Shown: positions 34,141-44,156, counted from the stretch's first letter. The stretch: 64,000 nucleotides of DNA from Spirosoma agri (GCF_010747415.1 NZ_JAAGNZ010000003.1:248001-312000); one strand, 5' to 3'. The notes: generated by a model not told the origin, from the sequence alone. Translations and numbers: made by a program.

Positions 34141-34420
34141 CGGATGGTACACCGCTTCACGAACGGTTGGTTTACTCACCGGTTAATGAGAGCGTGGCCG
34201 TTTCGTGTGGCACACAAGTTGTCCGATCGCACCTTACTAGGGGATATAGTCCTGTTTTACAACTGCGGCAACTACTTAGCCATTCACTCTCGTTAATCTA
34301 ATTTTAATATAAAATAGCATAAAATTAATACTGGCAAAATCTTACATAAAAGAGAATAATATTTTATATTTAAGTTATAAGCTGATATATAATATGGCTT
34401 ATGGAAATTAGGTGTACTAG

Positions 34421-34450
34421 TTGAATTGTTAGTGTGTTTTTATACATTTG
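34421..34450 (+). promoter_or_regulatory. Promoter of the second susC operon
   Basis: TTG (34421-34423), a 19-nt spacer, then TACATTTG (34443-34450): a textbook match to the Bacteroidota primary-sigma promoter. The surrounding DNA (34.29-34.46 kb) is very AT-rich. Transcription would begin around 34456, leaving a leader of about 35 nt before ATG 34491. Confidence 0.75.
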
Positions 34451-34490
34451 CAGTTAATACTTAGTGCTTAATCTAATTTTAATCTTAACC

Positions 34491-37400
34491 ATGAGGAAAA
34501 ATCTTGTACTGACTCTGCTATTGTTAGCTTCACTCTGGGTTCCATGTTGGGCGCAGGAACGAACGATCACGGGTAAGGTGACAGATGCCGAAGATGGCAC
34601 GCCGATCCCGGGAGCGTCAGTCCTGTTGAAAGGCACGACCCGAGGGGCCAATACAGATGCAAACGGCGCGTATTCAATTATTGTCTCGGGTTCAAATAGT
34701 GTCCTGATCTTTAGTTTTGTGGGTACGGCTACGCAGGAACTGGAAATTGGTAATCGTTCCCAGATAAACGTTAGCCTGAAGGCCGATGCCAAAAGTTTGC
34801 AGGAAGTTGTCGTGACCGCGCAGGGGATTGTCCGGGAGAAAAAAGCGCTGGGCTATGCCGTTACAACGATCGCGAACAAATTAATTGAAGACCGCCCCCA
34901 GGCCGATGTTGGCCGTATATTACAGGGCAAGATTCCGGGTGTCAACATTACCGCGACATCAGGGGTGTCCGGAACAGGTACGAGCATCAACATTCGGGGA
35001 TTTTCATCCATTACGGGGTCAACGCAACCGCTTTTCGTGGTTGACGGCGTTCCTTTCAACTCAAACACGAACTCGCGGGGTGGACTGGCCGGCCAAGGTG
35101 GTTTTCAGGGCGGTGGCCAGTCGGCTTCCAGTCGGTTTCTTGATCTGGACCCCAATAACATCGAAAACATCAGTGTGCTCAAAGGTCTGGCGGCAACGGT
35201 TACGTATGGTGACCAGGGCCGGAATGGCGTAATTCTGGTAACGACCAAGAACGGCAGCCAGAAGGCGCGGCCAACGGAAGTTACCCTGTCTCAGTCCATC
35301 TTTACCAATACGGCTAATTTACCCACGTACCAAAACGACTACGTTGGTGGTTTTCAGCAGAACCTGGGTTATTTCTTCAGTAACTGGGGCCCTACACTAG
35401 CCGAAGCGGCCGCTTACCCATCCCAGAATACAAACACAGCACTGACGAATCATCCGTACTCGTTTTTTACCAACACGGCGCTTCGATCGGCGATGGCTCC
35501 TTATGTTGCATCGGTAAGCCCTTACCAAATGCAGATCTACCCCGACAACGTGAAGGATTTCTTCCGGACGGGCATCATCTCCAATACATCGCTGAATGTA
35601 TCGGGAGGCAGCGAAAAAGTTGGGTACAATCTGTCGGTGGGCTACAATAAAGAGCAGGGTTACATTCCGGAAAATGGGTTGACCCGGTTGAACATTGGAG
35701 CCGGTATTCGGGCACAGCTGAGCAAAAAAGTGAGCATCAACACGTCCTTCAACTACGCCAACACAGATCAATACTCTCCTCCACTCAGCGCCGGAACCGG
35801 TAACAATACACTGAACGGGTTCCCGTCGGTATTAGCAAACGTTATGTACACCCCTCGTCAGGTCGATCTGATGGGCTGGCCCTTCGAGAGTCCGGTAGAT
35901 GGTGGTACGGTTTACTTCCGGTCGGGAAACGACATTCCTAACCCACGCTGGATCCTGAAGAATTATAAAACGACGGGTTTGGTAAACCGCTTCTTCACGA
36001 CCACTAACCTGACGTACGACATCGCCAAGAATCTTGTGCTGCTTTACAAAGTTGGTCTGGATACGTACACCGAAAACCAGGAATATAAATTCAACAAAGG
36101 CGGGGTTGACTTCGTGAACGGTTTTTACAACACCTACGACGTTCGGAATACGATCTGGGATAACAGCATGATTTTATCCTACACCAAGCCCGTGACGCAG
36201 CGCTTCACGCTATCGGCCCGGCTCGGCGGAAACATGCGTAACGACAAAACGAACTACCAGTATGTCGTGAGTCAGAATCAGTTGGCCAGAAACCTGTTCC
36301 GGCACAACAACTTTATCGATAACGTCGCGATAAACGGCGAAATTGAGCAGACCCGGATCGGGGTTTTCGGCGAAGTGACCGCTGATATCAATGATTATCT
36401 GTTCCTGAACCTGGCCGCCCGGAATGACTGGACATCTACGGTAGAGGTCGCTAACCGCGAGATTTTATATCCATCGGCCAGTCTCTCCTTCGTTCCGACG
36501 TCGGCCTTCGGTGGTTTGCAGACGAGCAATGTCCTGAATTTCCTGAAAGTCAGAGCGGGCATTGGTACATCGGCTGGTTTTCCAAACCCCTACAGCACCC
36601 GAAGCGTATTGAATCAAAACGCCAGAGCCTGGTTGAATTCAGCGGGAACAACGGTTCAGACGCACTCGGTCGATAACGTACTGGGTAACCCGAACCTGAA
36701 GCCTGAATTGCACACCGAAATAGAGCTTGGTCTGGAAGGACGCCTGTTCAACAACAAACTGAACTTCGACATTACGGCCTATCAGCGCACCACCCGCGAC
36801 CTGATCACGAACACACCGCTGGATGCATCGACCGGTTACACGGCGACAACAATCAACATCGGCAAAATACGGAACGAAGGGATTGAAATCAGTCTGTCGG
36901 GTACCCCCGTCAAAACCGGTTCATTCTCGTGGGGTGTTACCGGCGTCTTCTCCCGGAACATACCGAAAGTACTTGATTTAGGAGGTACGCTTCAGGAAGT
37001 ACAGATTTCCGGTTTTGGCGGTTCGTTGGGTAACTACGCCGTTGTCGGGCAACCGTTTAATGTCATCAAAGGCACGGGATTCCGGCGCAATGAACAGGGG
37101 CAATACCTAATCGACGGCGGTGGTTACCTGTTGGCAACAACCTCACCGATTGTACTCGGCAATCCGAACCCGGCATTCACCTCGAGCCTGATCAACGAGT
37201 TCAACTACAAGGGCGTATCGCTGAGCTTCATGATCGCTTACCGCCACGGGGGTGCTATGTATTCGTCATCCGCCGGAGCCTTACTGGGTCGGGGCTTAAC
37301 GACCGATAATAGTCTGGCGGCAGGCTTTGACCGGTCGCAATCCATGATTATTCCGGGTGTCAAAAATTCGGATGGAACGCCAAACGATATTCAAATCACC

Positions 37401-37715
37401 TCGTCTGATTTCTATTTCAACAACTACTACTTCTTTGGTGATGAAGGTCGTATCTACGACGGATCGACGGTTCGCCTTCAGGAAGTGTCGCTAGGCTATC
37501 AGCTGCCCAAGAAATTCCTGAGCAAACTGTCTATCAAGGGAGCATCGATCTCACTGACCGGCAACAACCTCTGGTATCGGGCCATCCACTTCCCCAAAGG
37601 CCTGAATTTCGATACCGACAATTTAGGACTGGGCGTTGGCAATGGCTTGGGCTTCGAGTTTCTGACAGGCCCCAGCACGCGCCGACTGGGTGGAACACTG
37701 AAGATTACTTTCTAA
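34491..37715 (+). CDS. SusC-like TonB-dependent outer-membrane receptor
   Basis: The ATG at 34491 starts the signal peptide (MRKNLVLTLLLLASLWVPCWA); an earlier ATG at 34464 lies too close to the promoter. The 1074-residue protein has the CarboxypepD-like domain (VTDAEDGTPIPGASVLLKGT), a TonB-box region (LQEVVVTAQGIVREKKALGY), a plug with ISVLKGLAATVTYGDQGRNG, and a barrel ending RRLGGTLKITF. There is no STN domain, so regulation does not use FecR. It forms an operon with the SusD-like gene and a lipoprotein gene. No enzyme is linked, so the cargo is unknown and may not be a glycan. Confidence 0.93.
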   Translation: MRKNLVLTLLLLASLWVPCWAQERTITGKVTDAEDGTPIPGASVLLKGTTRGANTDANGAYSIIVSGSNSVLIFSFVGTATQELEIGNRSQINVSLKADAKSLQEVVVTAQGIVREKKALGYAVTTIANKLIEDRPQADVGRILQGKIPGVNITATSGVSGTGTSINIRGFSSITGSTQPLFVVDGVPFNSNTNSRGGLAGQGGFQGGGQSASSRFLDLDPNNIENISVLKGLAATVTYGDQGRNGVILVTTKNGSQKARPTEVTLSQSIFTNTANLPTYQNDYVGGFQQNLGYFFSNWGPTLAEAAAYPSQNTNTALTNHPYSFFTNTALRSAMAPYVASVSPYQMQIYPDNVKDFFRTGIISNTSLNVSGGSEKVGYNLSVGYNKEQGYIPENGLTRLNIGAGIRAQLSKKVSINTSFNYANTDQYSPPLSAGTGNNTLNGFPSVLANVMYTPRQVDLMGWPFESPVDGGTVYFRSGNDIPNPRWILKNYKTTGLVNRFFTTTNLTYDIAKNLVLLYKVGLDTYTENQEYKFNKGGVDFVNGFYNTYDVRNTIWDNSMILSYTKPVTQRFTLSARLGGNMRNDKTNYQYVVSQNQLARNLFRHNNFIDNVAINGEIEQTRIGVFGEVTADINDYLFLNLAARNDWTSTVEVANREILYPSASLSFVPTSAFGGLQTSNVLNFLKVRAGIGTSAGFPNPYSTRSVLNQNARAWLNSAGTTVQTHSVDNVLGNPNLKPELHTEIELGLEGRLFNNKLNFDITAYQRTTRDLITNTPLDASTGYTATTINIGKIRNEGIEISLSGTPVKTGSFSWGVTGVFSRNIPKVLDLGGTLQEVQISGFGGSLGNYAVVGQPFNVIKGTGFRRNEQGQYLIDGGGYLLATTSPIVLGNPNPAFTSSLINEFNYKGVSLSFMIAYRHGGAMYSSSAGALLGRGLTTDNSLAAGFDRSQSMIIPGVKNSDGTPNDIQITSSDFYFNNYYFFGDEGRIYDGSTVRLQEVSLGYQLPKKFLSKLSIKGASISLTGNNLWYRAIHFPKGLNFDTDNLGLGVGNGLGFEFLTGPSTRRLGGTLKITF

Positions 37716-37784
37716 CCATAAGGCGAAGACAATGGCCTGTTTTACAGGCGTATACTCTTTGTTCGTTACATCAATTTTTTCAAG

Positions 37785-39431
37785 ATGATCAAGATACTAA
37801 GCACAATTCTACTGACCTTGTGTGTCGTTGTGGTCAGTTCCTGTAAGCTGGATTTGCTGGACAATCCGAATGCAGTGACGACAAATAACACCGACATAAA
37901 TTACCTGCTCAATTCCATTGAGCTGAGCTACAAAGATCATTTCAACCAACTGAGTGATCCGGGTATGCGCCTGACGCGTATGCTGAACCAGGGCTCCGCT
38001 ATTTATGACAATGCGGTTTCGCCCGGTAACTTCGACAACGCGTGGAACAATGCCTATGCCGGCCTGATGACCGACGTAAAAGCCATTCTTCCCCTGGCCG
38101 AAGCCAACGAGTTATTCGTTCATGCGGGTATTGCCCGTACCCTGCGCGCTTCCACCCTGATCAACATGGTCGATGCTTTTGGCGATATTCCTTACACGCA
38201 GGCTATCGATGCCGCTAACTTCAATCCGGGTACGGACACGGGCGAAAGCATTTATACCGCAGCACTGGCCGAACTGGACAAAGCCATTGCCAATTTTGCG
38301 GCTACGTCGAAAGCCGGTCCAACCAGCGATTTGATCTATGGTGGCAACGTTGATAGCTGGACACGGACAGCGAACTCGCTGAAATTGAAAATATACCTGA
38401 ATCGACGCCTTATCGATAAATCAGGATCGACTTCAGCCATCAATGCCCTGATTTCGGGGGGGAAACTTATTACGACGGCTGCGCAGAACTTCTCGTTTAA
38501 GTTTGGCTCGAACCTGACCAACCCCGACACGCGGCACCCCCGCTACCAAAATCAGTATTCGCCAACGGGTGGTGGCGATTATCAGTCCAATTCCTACATG
38601 GGTACGCTATACTCATCGAAAGGGTTTCCGGACCCCCGGATGCGGTTCTACTTTTATCGGCAGACCGTCAGGAACCCAACGGACGTGAACGTGCTGCGTT
38701 GTATCACCAACACCAAACCGTCGCATTATTCAGACTCGGATGTGTATTGCCTGCCGTCGGGTGTGGGTTACTGGGGTCGCGATCACCTGAGCAACGAAGG
38801 TATTCCACCGGATGGCTTGCTGCGGACAGCCTGGGGACTTTACCCGGCGGGTGGTTTGTACGACAACGATGCCAGTGTACCCGTATCGCTGGGCGCTGGG
38901 GCTGGTGGGGCTGGCATTCACCCCATTATTATGCGTTCGTTCGTCGATTTCATGCTGGCCGAATCGGCGCTAACGCTGGGAACAACGGGCACGGCGAAAG
39001 ACTTACTCAAATCGGCTATCGAAAAGTCGATGGCTGATGTCAGAACGTTTGTTCTGGGCACCACCGAAGGCAGTAAGATCAGTACGTTCGAAGCGGCTAA
39101 CAACATCGTCTGGGCCGATCAGGTAACCCGGTACGTGACCAAAGTGCTGGCTGACTATGACGCAGCCGCAAGCAGCGACGCTAAGCTGAACATTATCGCT
39201 ACCGAATACTGGCTGTCGTTGCATGGAAACGGTATCGAGTCGTATAATCTATATCGTCGTACGGGCAAACCGTCCAATCAGCAGCCAGCACTCGATGCCA
39301 ATCCGGGGGCGTTCCCCCGGTCGTATTACTACCCATCGACCTACATTACCCGGAACGCCAGTGCCAAGCAAAAGGCGAATCTGACGACGCCCATTTTCTG
39401 GGATAATAACGCCAGCGGGCTGCTAAAATGA
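37785..39431 (+). CDS. SusD/RagB-family lipoprotein (SusD-like 2 type)
   Basis: A 548-residue lipoprotein with lipobox VVSSC (modified Cys20). Features include LDNPNAVTTNNTDINYLLNS, RASTLINMVDAFGDIPYTQA, ARNSLKLKIYLNRR-like ANSLKLKIYLNRRLI, and YWLSLHGNGIESYNLYRRTG near the C-terminus, which mark the SusD-like 2 branch that often pairs with peptide or unknown-substrate receptors. It lies 69 bp after susC. Confidence 0.92.
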   Translation: MIKILSTILLTLCVVVVSSCKLDLLDNPNAVTTNNTDINYLLNSIELSYKDHFNQLSDPGMRLTRMLNQGSAIYDNAVSPGNFDNAWNNAYAGLMTDVKAILPLAEANELFVHAGIARTLRASTLINMVDAFGDIPYTQAIDAANFNPGTDTGESIYTAALAELDKAIANFAATSKAGPTSDLIYGGNVDSWTRTANSLKLKIYLNRRLIDKSGSTSAINALISGGKLITTAAQNFSFKFGSNLTNPDTRHPRYQNQYSPTGGGDYQSNSYMGTLYSSKGFPDPRMRFYFYRQTVRNPTDVNVLRCITNTKPSHYSDSDVYCLPSGVGYWGRDHLSNEGIPPDGLLRTAWGLYPAGGLYDNDASVPVSLGAGAGGAGIHPIIMRSFVDFMLAESALTLGTTGTAKDLLKSAIEKSMADVRTFVLGTTEGSKISTFEAANNIVWADQVTRYVTKVLADYDAAASSDAKLNIIATEYWLSLHGNGIESYNLYRRTGKPSNQQPALDANPGAFPRSYYYPSTYITRNASAKQKANLTTPIFWDNNASGLLK

Positions 39432-39459
39432 CGTTTAACTTCTTAGACTTTCGAGATAA

Positions 39460-40053
39460 ATGACCTGTTTCAACAATCAGTTACGAACCCTAACTTATCT
39501 GGCTCTGGCGTGCGTGAGCTTGTGTACACTGGCCTGTAAGACCGACATGATCAATCGGCTTACTGAATCGGAAATTCCCAACGGCGGGTATGTGCGAACG
39601 GTTTCCCCCTACCCGGTCGGCTCGACAACCTTCAGTGTGAGCAAAGCCAATATGAGCGGTACAAAAATGGAATTTGTCGGCGAAGCAGTTACGCCCAACC
39701 AGGGCGCATTGCTGGCTTCGTATGATCTGACCATCAAATTTGTGGATACCACGCCCGCCAATGGCACGAAAACGACGACCGATGTGGCGTTAAAATCGAT
39801 AGCTGCGTCGGCATTTACGAAAGATGCCAACACGGGTTATCCAAGAGCAATCATCTCCGTTACGGGTACGGAAGCACTGACGGCGACGAAACTAACGGCA
39901 GCTGACATTACGGCCGGCGATCGTTTCGAAATTAATGCCGTTATGAAGTTGACGGATGGAAAATCGTTTGCAGCCAGTAACACGGGAGCAAACATTACAG
40001 GAGGAGCCTTCTTCAGTTCCCCCTTCTTTTACCGGCTGAACGTCGTGAATTAG
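39460..40053 (+). CDS. Third-gene surface lipoprotein of the SusCD operon
   Basis: The 197-residue product has a lipobox CTLAC (modified Cys26) and a single predicted beta-sandwich with many Thr/Ser strands (FSVSKANMSGTKMEF, YDLTIKFVDTTPANG). It starts 28 bp after the SusD-like gene and is followed by a terminator, so it is the last gene of a three-gene operon. By position it resembles SusE-type accessory binding lipoproteins, but no family is recognised from sequence. Confidence 0.8.
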   Translation: MTCFNNQLRTLTYLALACVSLCTLACKTDMINRLTESEIPNGGYVRTVSPYPVGSTTFSVSKANMSGTKMEFVGEAVTPNQGALLASYDLTIKFVDTTPANGTKTTTDVALKSIAASAFTKDANTGYPRAIISVTGTEALTATKLTAADITAGDRFEINAVMKLTDGKSFAASNTGANITGGAFFSSPFFYRLNVVN

Positions 40054-40083
40054 TAACCAGTCTGTTGTCAGAGTAACCCAGTG

Positions 40084-40131
40084 AAACCGTAGCCGAGTAC
40101 CAGCGTTGCTAGCACTCGGCCACGGTTTTTT
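40084..40131 (+). terminator. Terminator of the SusCD-lipoprotein operon
   Basis: AAACCGTaGCCGAGT (40084-40098) pairs with ACTCGGCcACGGTTT with one mismatch and runs into a T tract. It lies about 30 bp after the lipoprotein stop. Confidence 0.85.
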
Positions 40132-40561
40132 CAGTCTGTTCCTAACCTATCATTGCCTGTTGAGAATTAATTGGCCATTGTACCGGACCGGCTCCGACGC
40201 ACCTGGCGTGTTTCAAATTAAACTGGTCGGGCCCAGTCCCTAGCGGCCATTTATTGATAAGAAAATTAGTAGCGCAACGGTTCCTTCTGAATGATCTCGG
40301 AGGAAGGCTGTCGATCCCCGACAGATGATCGACCTGGTTAGTCACGTACAAGTGTCTCCTTTGCTATTGCCGGTAGTCAACTCACAACAAAAACCATCCC
40401 AGCCGGTTAGGTATGCAGGCGGGATACTTTCGTAAAGCGTTCTTCTTATTCGCCCAGGTGCCCCGGTTGGGATGAGCCCTTGTTGACGGACCCGTGACAA
40501 CCGGTTGTTGTGATCCGGTTTGGGGGTTCAAGACACAATCCTTTCGGCAGCTACTTTTTTT
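40132..40561. other. Intergenic region without recognised gene
   Basis: About 430 bp between the operon terminator and the receiver gene. Short frames on both strands have no conserved features. No clear TAnnTTTG box was found close to the receiver start. Confidence 0.5.
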
Positions 40562-40984
40562 ATGAATAAGGATGGACCCGTTATCGTCATCGAAGACGAT
40601 GAGGACGATCAATTGCTACTGAGCCTGGTTTTCCAGAAACTCGGTTACCCCAATAAAATCGTTTATTTCCCCGATGGCCAGCAAGCGCTGGAATTTTTAG
40701 AAACCACCACGGAGTCTCCCTTTTTGATTCTGTCCGACATCAACATGCCTAAACTGGACGGTTTCGCCTTGCGTCAGAAGATTCACGTGGACGCGCAGCT
40801 TCAGGTAAAGTGCATTCCCTATCTGTTCTTCTCTACGGGAGTGAGTCAGAAAATGGTCATTGATGCGTACAGCTTATCGGTGCAGGGATTCTTCATCAAA
40901 CAGACGAGTCAGGCCGAGTTGGAGAAAACGATTCAGGTGATCATGGATTACTGGAAACGGTGTGCAGCACCGAACAGCTTTTAA
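40562..40984 (+). CDS. Stand-alone response-regulator receiver
   Basis: The ATG at 40562 gives a 140-residue receiver that begins immediately with the acidic cluster (VIVIEDDEDDQLLL, 7-20). The phospho-acceptor is Asp59 in ILSDINMPKLDG; the switch Ser lies in LFFSTG and the Lys in FFIKQTS. No output domain. This is the CheY-like subtype (EDDEDDQ) common in Cytophagales, probably a phosphotransfer intermediate. Confidence 0.9.
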   Translation: MNKDGPVIVIEDDEDDQLLLSLVFQKLGYPNKIVYFPDGQQALEFLETTTESPFLILSDINMPKLDGFALRQKIHVDAQLQVKCIPYLFFSTGVSQKMVIDAYSLSVQGFFIKQTSQAELEKTIQVIMDYWKRCAAPNSF

Positions 40985-41064
40985 CTGCCCACCCTTAATC
41001 CCTTCCGATTAGAAACGACCGGCGAATTATAGCGCATAGCCGTTACAATGATACCTTAAAAATC

Positions 41065-41116
41065 ACAACAGGCGTTGATGATCGACCGCACCAGTCTATT
41101 CATCAACGCCTGTTGT
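41065..41116 (-). terminator. 17-bp-stem hairpin terminator
   Basis: ACAACAGGCGTTGATGA (41065-41081) is perfectly complementary to 41100-41116. On the minus strand the stem is followed by GATTTTTA, so it best fits a terminator for the small hydrophilic gene at 41189-41380; it also lies 80 bp after the receiver stop. Confidence 0.65.
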
Positions 41117-41188
41117 ATTCTGGTTTTGTCAAGCACAGAATTGATCACTCGTTGTACTGATACGCCCAAGATGATCTGACCGTCCGTG

Positions 41189-41380
41189 CTAGTTCTTGTG
41201 ACTGTCCTTGTTCTCGACCGAACCCGTCGCATCGTGCTCGTCCTCGGTGCTCTGCTTGCTTTTATGCTTGCCCCGTGAGGTTTTACCCTGGGCTTCATCG
41301 GGCAAGTTGTTATCTAATTCGTACTTCTTCGTGTCGTCGGCTGTCTCACGGACGGTTGGTTGAGGGGCTCCTTTGCTCAT
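41189..41380 (-). CDS. Small charged hydrophilic protein
   Basis: A 63-residue protein from ATG 41380 (MSKGAPQPTVRETADDTKKY). It is nearly all charged or polar, with Glu/Asp, Lys, Ser and no hydrophobic core, so it is likely intrinsically disordered. An A-rich leader (ACAAATAAACGCA) precedes the start and a strong hairpin follows the stop, which support a real gene. No family recognised; a stress-type hydrophilin is one possibility. Confidence 0.5.
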   Translation of the reverse strand: MSKGAPQPTVRETADDTKKYELDNNLPDEAQGKTSRGKHKSKQSTEDEHDATGSVENKDSHKN

Positions 41381-41534
41381 TGCGTTTATTTGTCTATTAA
41401 GTGGAAGAACAACCCGGTTGAGTTCCCGATTGTTTACGGGAATCAACTTGGTTCCGGTTTCGTCGTAACGAATCTGATTTAACTTGTTCGACCTGAACAG
41501 GGTACTGGTAGGCGTGCACGAGGAAAACTAGTTA

Positions 41535-41579
41535 GCCTGAAAAATCTTGCTCATTGAATCCAAGCGAGACTTTTCAGGC
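41535..41579 (-). terminator. Inverted repeat after the 826-residue protein gene
   Basis: GCCTGAAAAATCTTGCT pairs with AGCGAGACTTTTCAGGC at 15 of 17 positions; it lies 50 bp beyond the stop of the minus-strand gene at 41629. Confidence 0.5.
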
Positions 41580-41628
41580 CATAACGTATTCGGTTGTAAT
41601 CGTCCTCTTTCAGTTGATCAGGCAACGC

Positions 41629-44109
41629 TTAGTTATACGTAAGCGTAGTCGTCGCTTCGCACGCTTTGTCTGTTTTGAAGCGAATCCATCGGGCCTGAAA
41701 ATCCTTCGGGAAAGCATAGTCGATCGTTTTTCCGGGAGCGACCATAAATGACTTATACGTCATCCAGACGCCCGAACCGACCGGATCGGCTTCGATAGTG
41801 ACCGTTACGGGCTGGGAAGCGTTATGCGAAAGTTTCAGGCTACGCTGGTCGTAGAAACCGATCAGGTACGGATCAGACGCTTCATTGGCTTTCACTGATG
41901 CGTTTTTCCAGGGTCCACCATGCCCCGTTGGTTTGCCCAGTTTCCAGAGGTCATCGATGGTGCCCGCCCAAAGGGCCGCTTTCTTATCATCCGAAACAAT
42001 GATGTGCTCATTTTTTCCGGCCGAGTTCATATCGATGCCGGTCATGACCAGCAGTCCACGGTAAGACGCATAATCGTTGACGCGCAGATTATGCGATGAA
42101 ACAGGGCGTATTTTAGCGTAACCATCGGCATTTTCGGCGGGCAGTTCGTAAAACGTTCCGTGGCAATTGAGCAGGTCCCTTTCCGTAGCTACTTCCCGAC
42201 AGATTCGGAGGGCGGCCTGATTGGTCAGGTCGGTATAGGCATTGCTGCCAAGTGGCAGCCGCCAGCGCCGTCCTTTGTCGTCCACAATCAGAACGCTCGT
42301 TTCATCAATGGTCACTACCTTCTGCGGAATGGCAAACTTGGTTTTGATAATATTCACCGTTCCGGCATCCTCCTTGCGAACGAGTTGCATATCGGCGTTC
42401 AGTTCGTAATAACCCACATCGGTGGCTTGTCCACCGTTATAAGTCGATACGGCCAGGCCCAGCGCCCGACTGTTCGCGCCCAAGCCATACATCAACCCGC
42501 CCGATGTGTTGGCGGTTGAGACCGTGCTCAACCCGGCAAACAGGGAACTAGCGGTCGTATTCCGGGTATCATTCGCTGCATACGAGAAATGAGCCGATAA
42601 ATTGGCAGCCTTGTCCGACGTAATCCGAATCCATTCGCCGGGGGCTTCTGCACTAAAAGGTACATGGGTGGCTTTGTGCGCAGCAACGGTCACGGTTTGC
42701 TGAGAAACCCAGTTACCCTTCCCGGTTTTATCCACCTCGAACGTAAGCTGAACATCGGTGTCGCTGTTGTTCTGGACCCAGGCCGAGCGATTGGCCCAAC
42801 CAGCAAACAGAAACGGTTCGGAGGGTTGATTCGCTTTCACCGGCTCGTCTAGCCAGACTGCCCCTTCGGCGGTGTTCGGACCCAATTGATCGGGGGCACT
42901 CAGGGCGGTAAACCACAGATTCGAGTTCGATTGGCCGGGTCCTTCGAGGTTACCCTTGACTTTTCGTTTATTCAGAAATTCTTTTTGAGCCGAATCATCA
43001 CAGCCGAACACCAATTGATCGTTCCAGCGGGCGTAATCACCAATCACTTTCAAATAGGCTGAGCGCGGTCTGATACCAGCCGTATTGGCGGCCGTGAAAT
43101 CACCGGGAAACCGCCAGAACATTCCGTGCATCGTCATCAGATAATCCGACTGCTGCGCCGTACCGACATCCCGGATGCGGGGCCACTCGGTATTCCAGCC
43201 ATGAGCGCCATCGTACGAATGGCTGGCTTTGGGAAGTCGGAAAAAATGCCAGCCCGTCGCTTTGTCCCGCACGCCCAGCAGCACGGATTTATGATCCCAG
43301 CCGGTGGCCCAGATAGGGTCCGTTTCCTGATTTTTGTTGCCGTAGATACCGCCCGGACCCGTCACCTCCACGAATTGATTTCGCCGGACCACCTTCCAGT
43401 CTTTGCCGTTCCATTCCGAGAGGGAACCCGCATCCACGTCGAACTGCGCCAGCGCTTTAGCCCCTGGTTCGCCGTTATTCGAATAGACCATAACGCCCTG
43501 GCCCGAATAGACGCCCTTGCCATGCGCACCGGGCAATAAGGTGTTTTCCAGGTTATTCGATTCGTCCGACTCTTTCTTCCGGTGTACATTACCATCCTCG
43601 TAAAGCATCGTCGGCGTCAGGGTATTGACGTCTACCTCATAAAATCCTTCTTCCATTGTTCCATAATAAATTTTCCCTTTCGGATCGGTCAGATGGCGGG
43701 CATTTCCGGTATGACGCCCCGGCATTAGCTTGTAGGGAATGACTCGGACGTGTGCCTTGCTATCGATGGCGTAGGGGCCGATGAACAGCTGGTTACTTTC
43801 GGGGTGGATCATCCGGTTGGCGGGCGTACCACCGATACTTTCGGACCGGACAATCTGCTTGAGATCGGGGGTTATTTCGTATAATTTGTCGGACGACCCA
43901 AACGGCAAATGCGGTCCGTACGTAACAACCCAGAGCTTGCCCGCCCAGGGAACAACGGCTCCCGTACCGCATTCGCCTTCGTTGTTATACATGGCCAGCT
44001 TTGGATAAATTCCGCTGTAAGACAGCCCCTTTTTGGACTGAGCGACGGATACGTTACCTTGTGTTAGTAGCCATCCTAACAGGCCAACCGAGAGAAAAAA
44101 TCGTTTCAT
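41629..44109 (-). CDS. Large secreted protein of unknown function with duplicated half
   Basis: An 826-residue secreted protein (signal peptide to about residue 23, SVAQ). It is the gene after SusD in the third SusCD locus, 47 bp downstream. The N-terminal 320 residues look like propeller blades (GKLWVVTYGPHLPFG, GKIYYGTMEEGFYEVD). Residues about 327-510 and 650-826 are internal duplicates: HGMFWRFP/HGTFYELP, IRPRSAYL/IRPVSSHN, VKANQPSEPFLFAGW/VKANEASDPYLIGFY and GEWIRITSDKA/ARWIRFKTDKA. No glycosidase family was recognised. By position it could be the enzyme or surface binding protein of this locus. Confidence 0.8.
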   Translation of the reverse strand: MKRFFLSVGLLGWLLTQGNVSVAQSKKGLSYSGIYPKLAMYNNEGECGTGAVVPWAGKLWVVTYGPHLPFGSSDKLYEITPDLKQIVRSESIGGTPANRMIHPESNQLFIGPYAIDSKAHVRVIPYKLMPGRHTGNARHLTDPKGKIYYGTMEEGFYEVDVNTLTPTMLYEDGNVHRKKESDESNNLENTLLPGAHGKGVYSGQGVMVYSNNGEPGAKALAQFDVDAGSLSEWNGKDWKVVRRNQFVEVTGPGGIYGNKNQETDPIWATGWDHKSVLLGVRDKATGWHFFRLPKASHSYDGAHGWNTEWPRIRDVGTAQQSDYLMTMHGMFWRFPGDFTAANTAGIRPRSAYLKVIGDYARWNDQLVFGCDDSAQKEFLNKRKVKGNLEGPGQSNSNLWFTALSAPDQLGPNTAEGAVWLDEPVKANQPSEPFLFAGWANRSAWVQNNSDTDVQLTFEVDKTGKGNWVSQQTVTVAAHKATHVPFSAEAPGEWIRITSDKAANLSAHFSYAANDTRNTTASSLFAGLSTVSTANTSGGLMYGLGANSRALGLAVSTYNGGQATDVGYYELNADMQLVRKEDAGTVNIIKTKFAIPQKVVTIDETSVLIVDDKGRRWRLPLGSNAYTDLTNQAALRICREVATERDLLNCHGTFYELPAENADGYAKIRPVSSHNLRVNDYASYRGLLVMTGIDMNSAGKNEHIIVSDDKKAALWAGTIDDLWKLGKPTGHGGPWKNASVKANEASDPYLIGFYDQRSLKLSHNASQPVTVTIEADPVGSGVWMTYKSFMVAPGKTIDYAFPKDFQARWIRFKTDKACEATTTLTYN

Positions 44110-44156
44110 TGCGTTACTGATAAGTTGATTATTAGCTAGTAGCTGGTGTTTATCGA

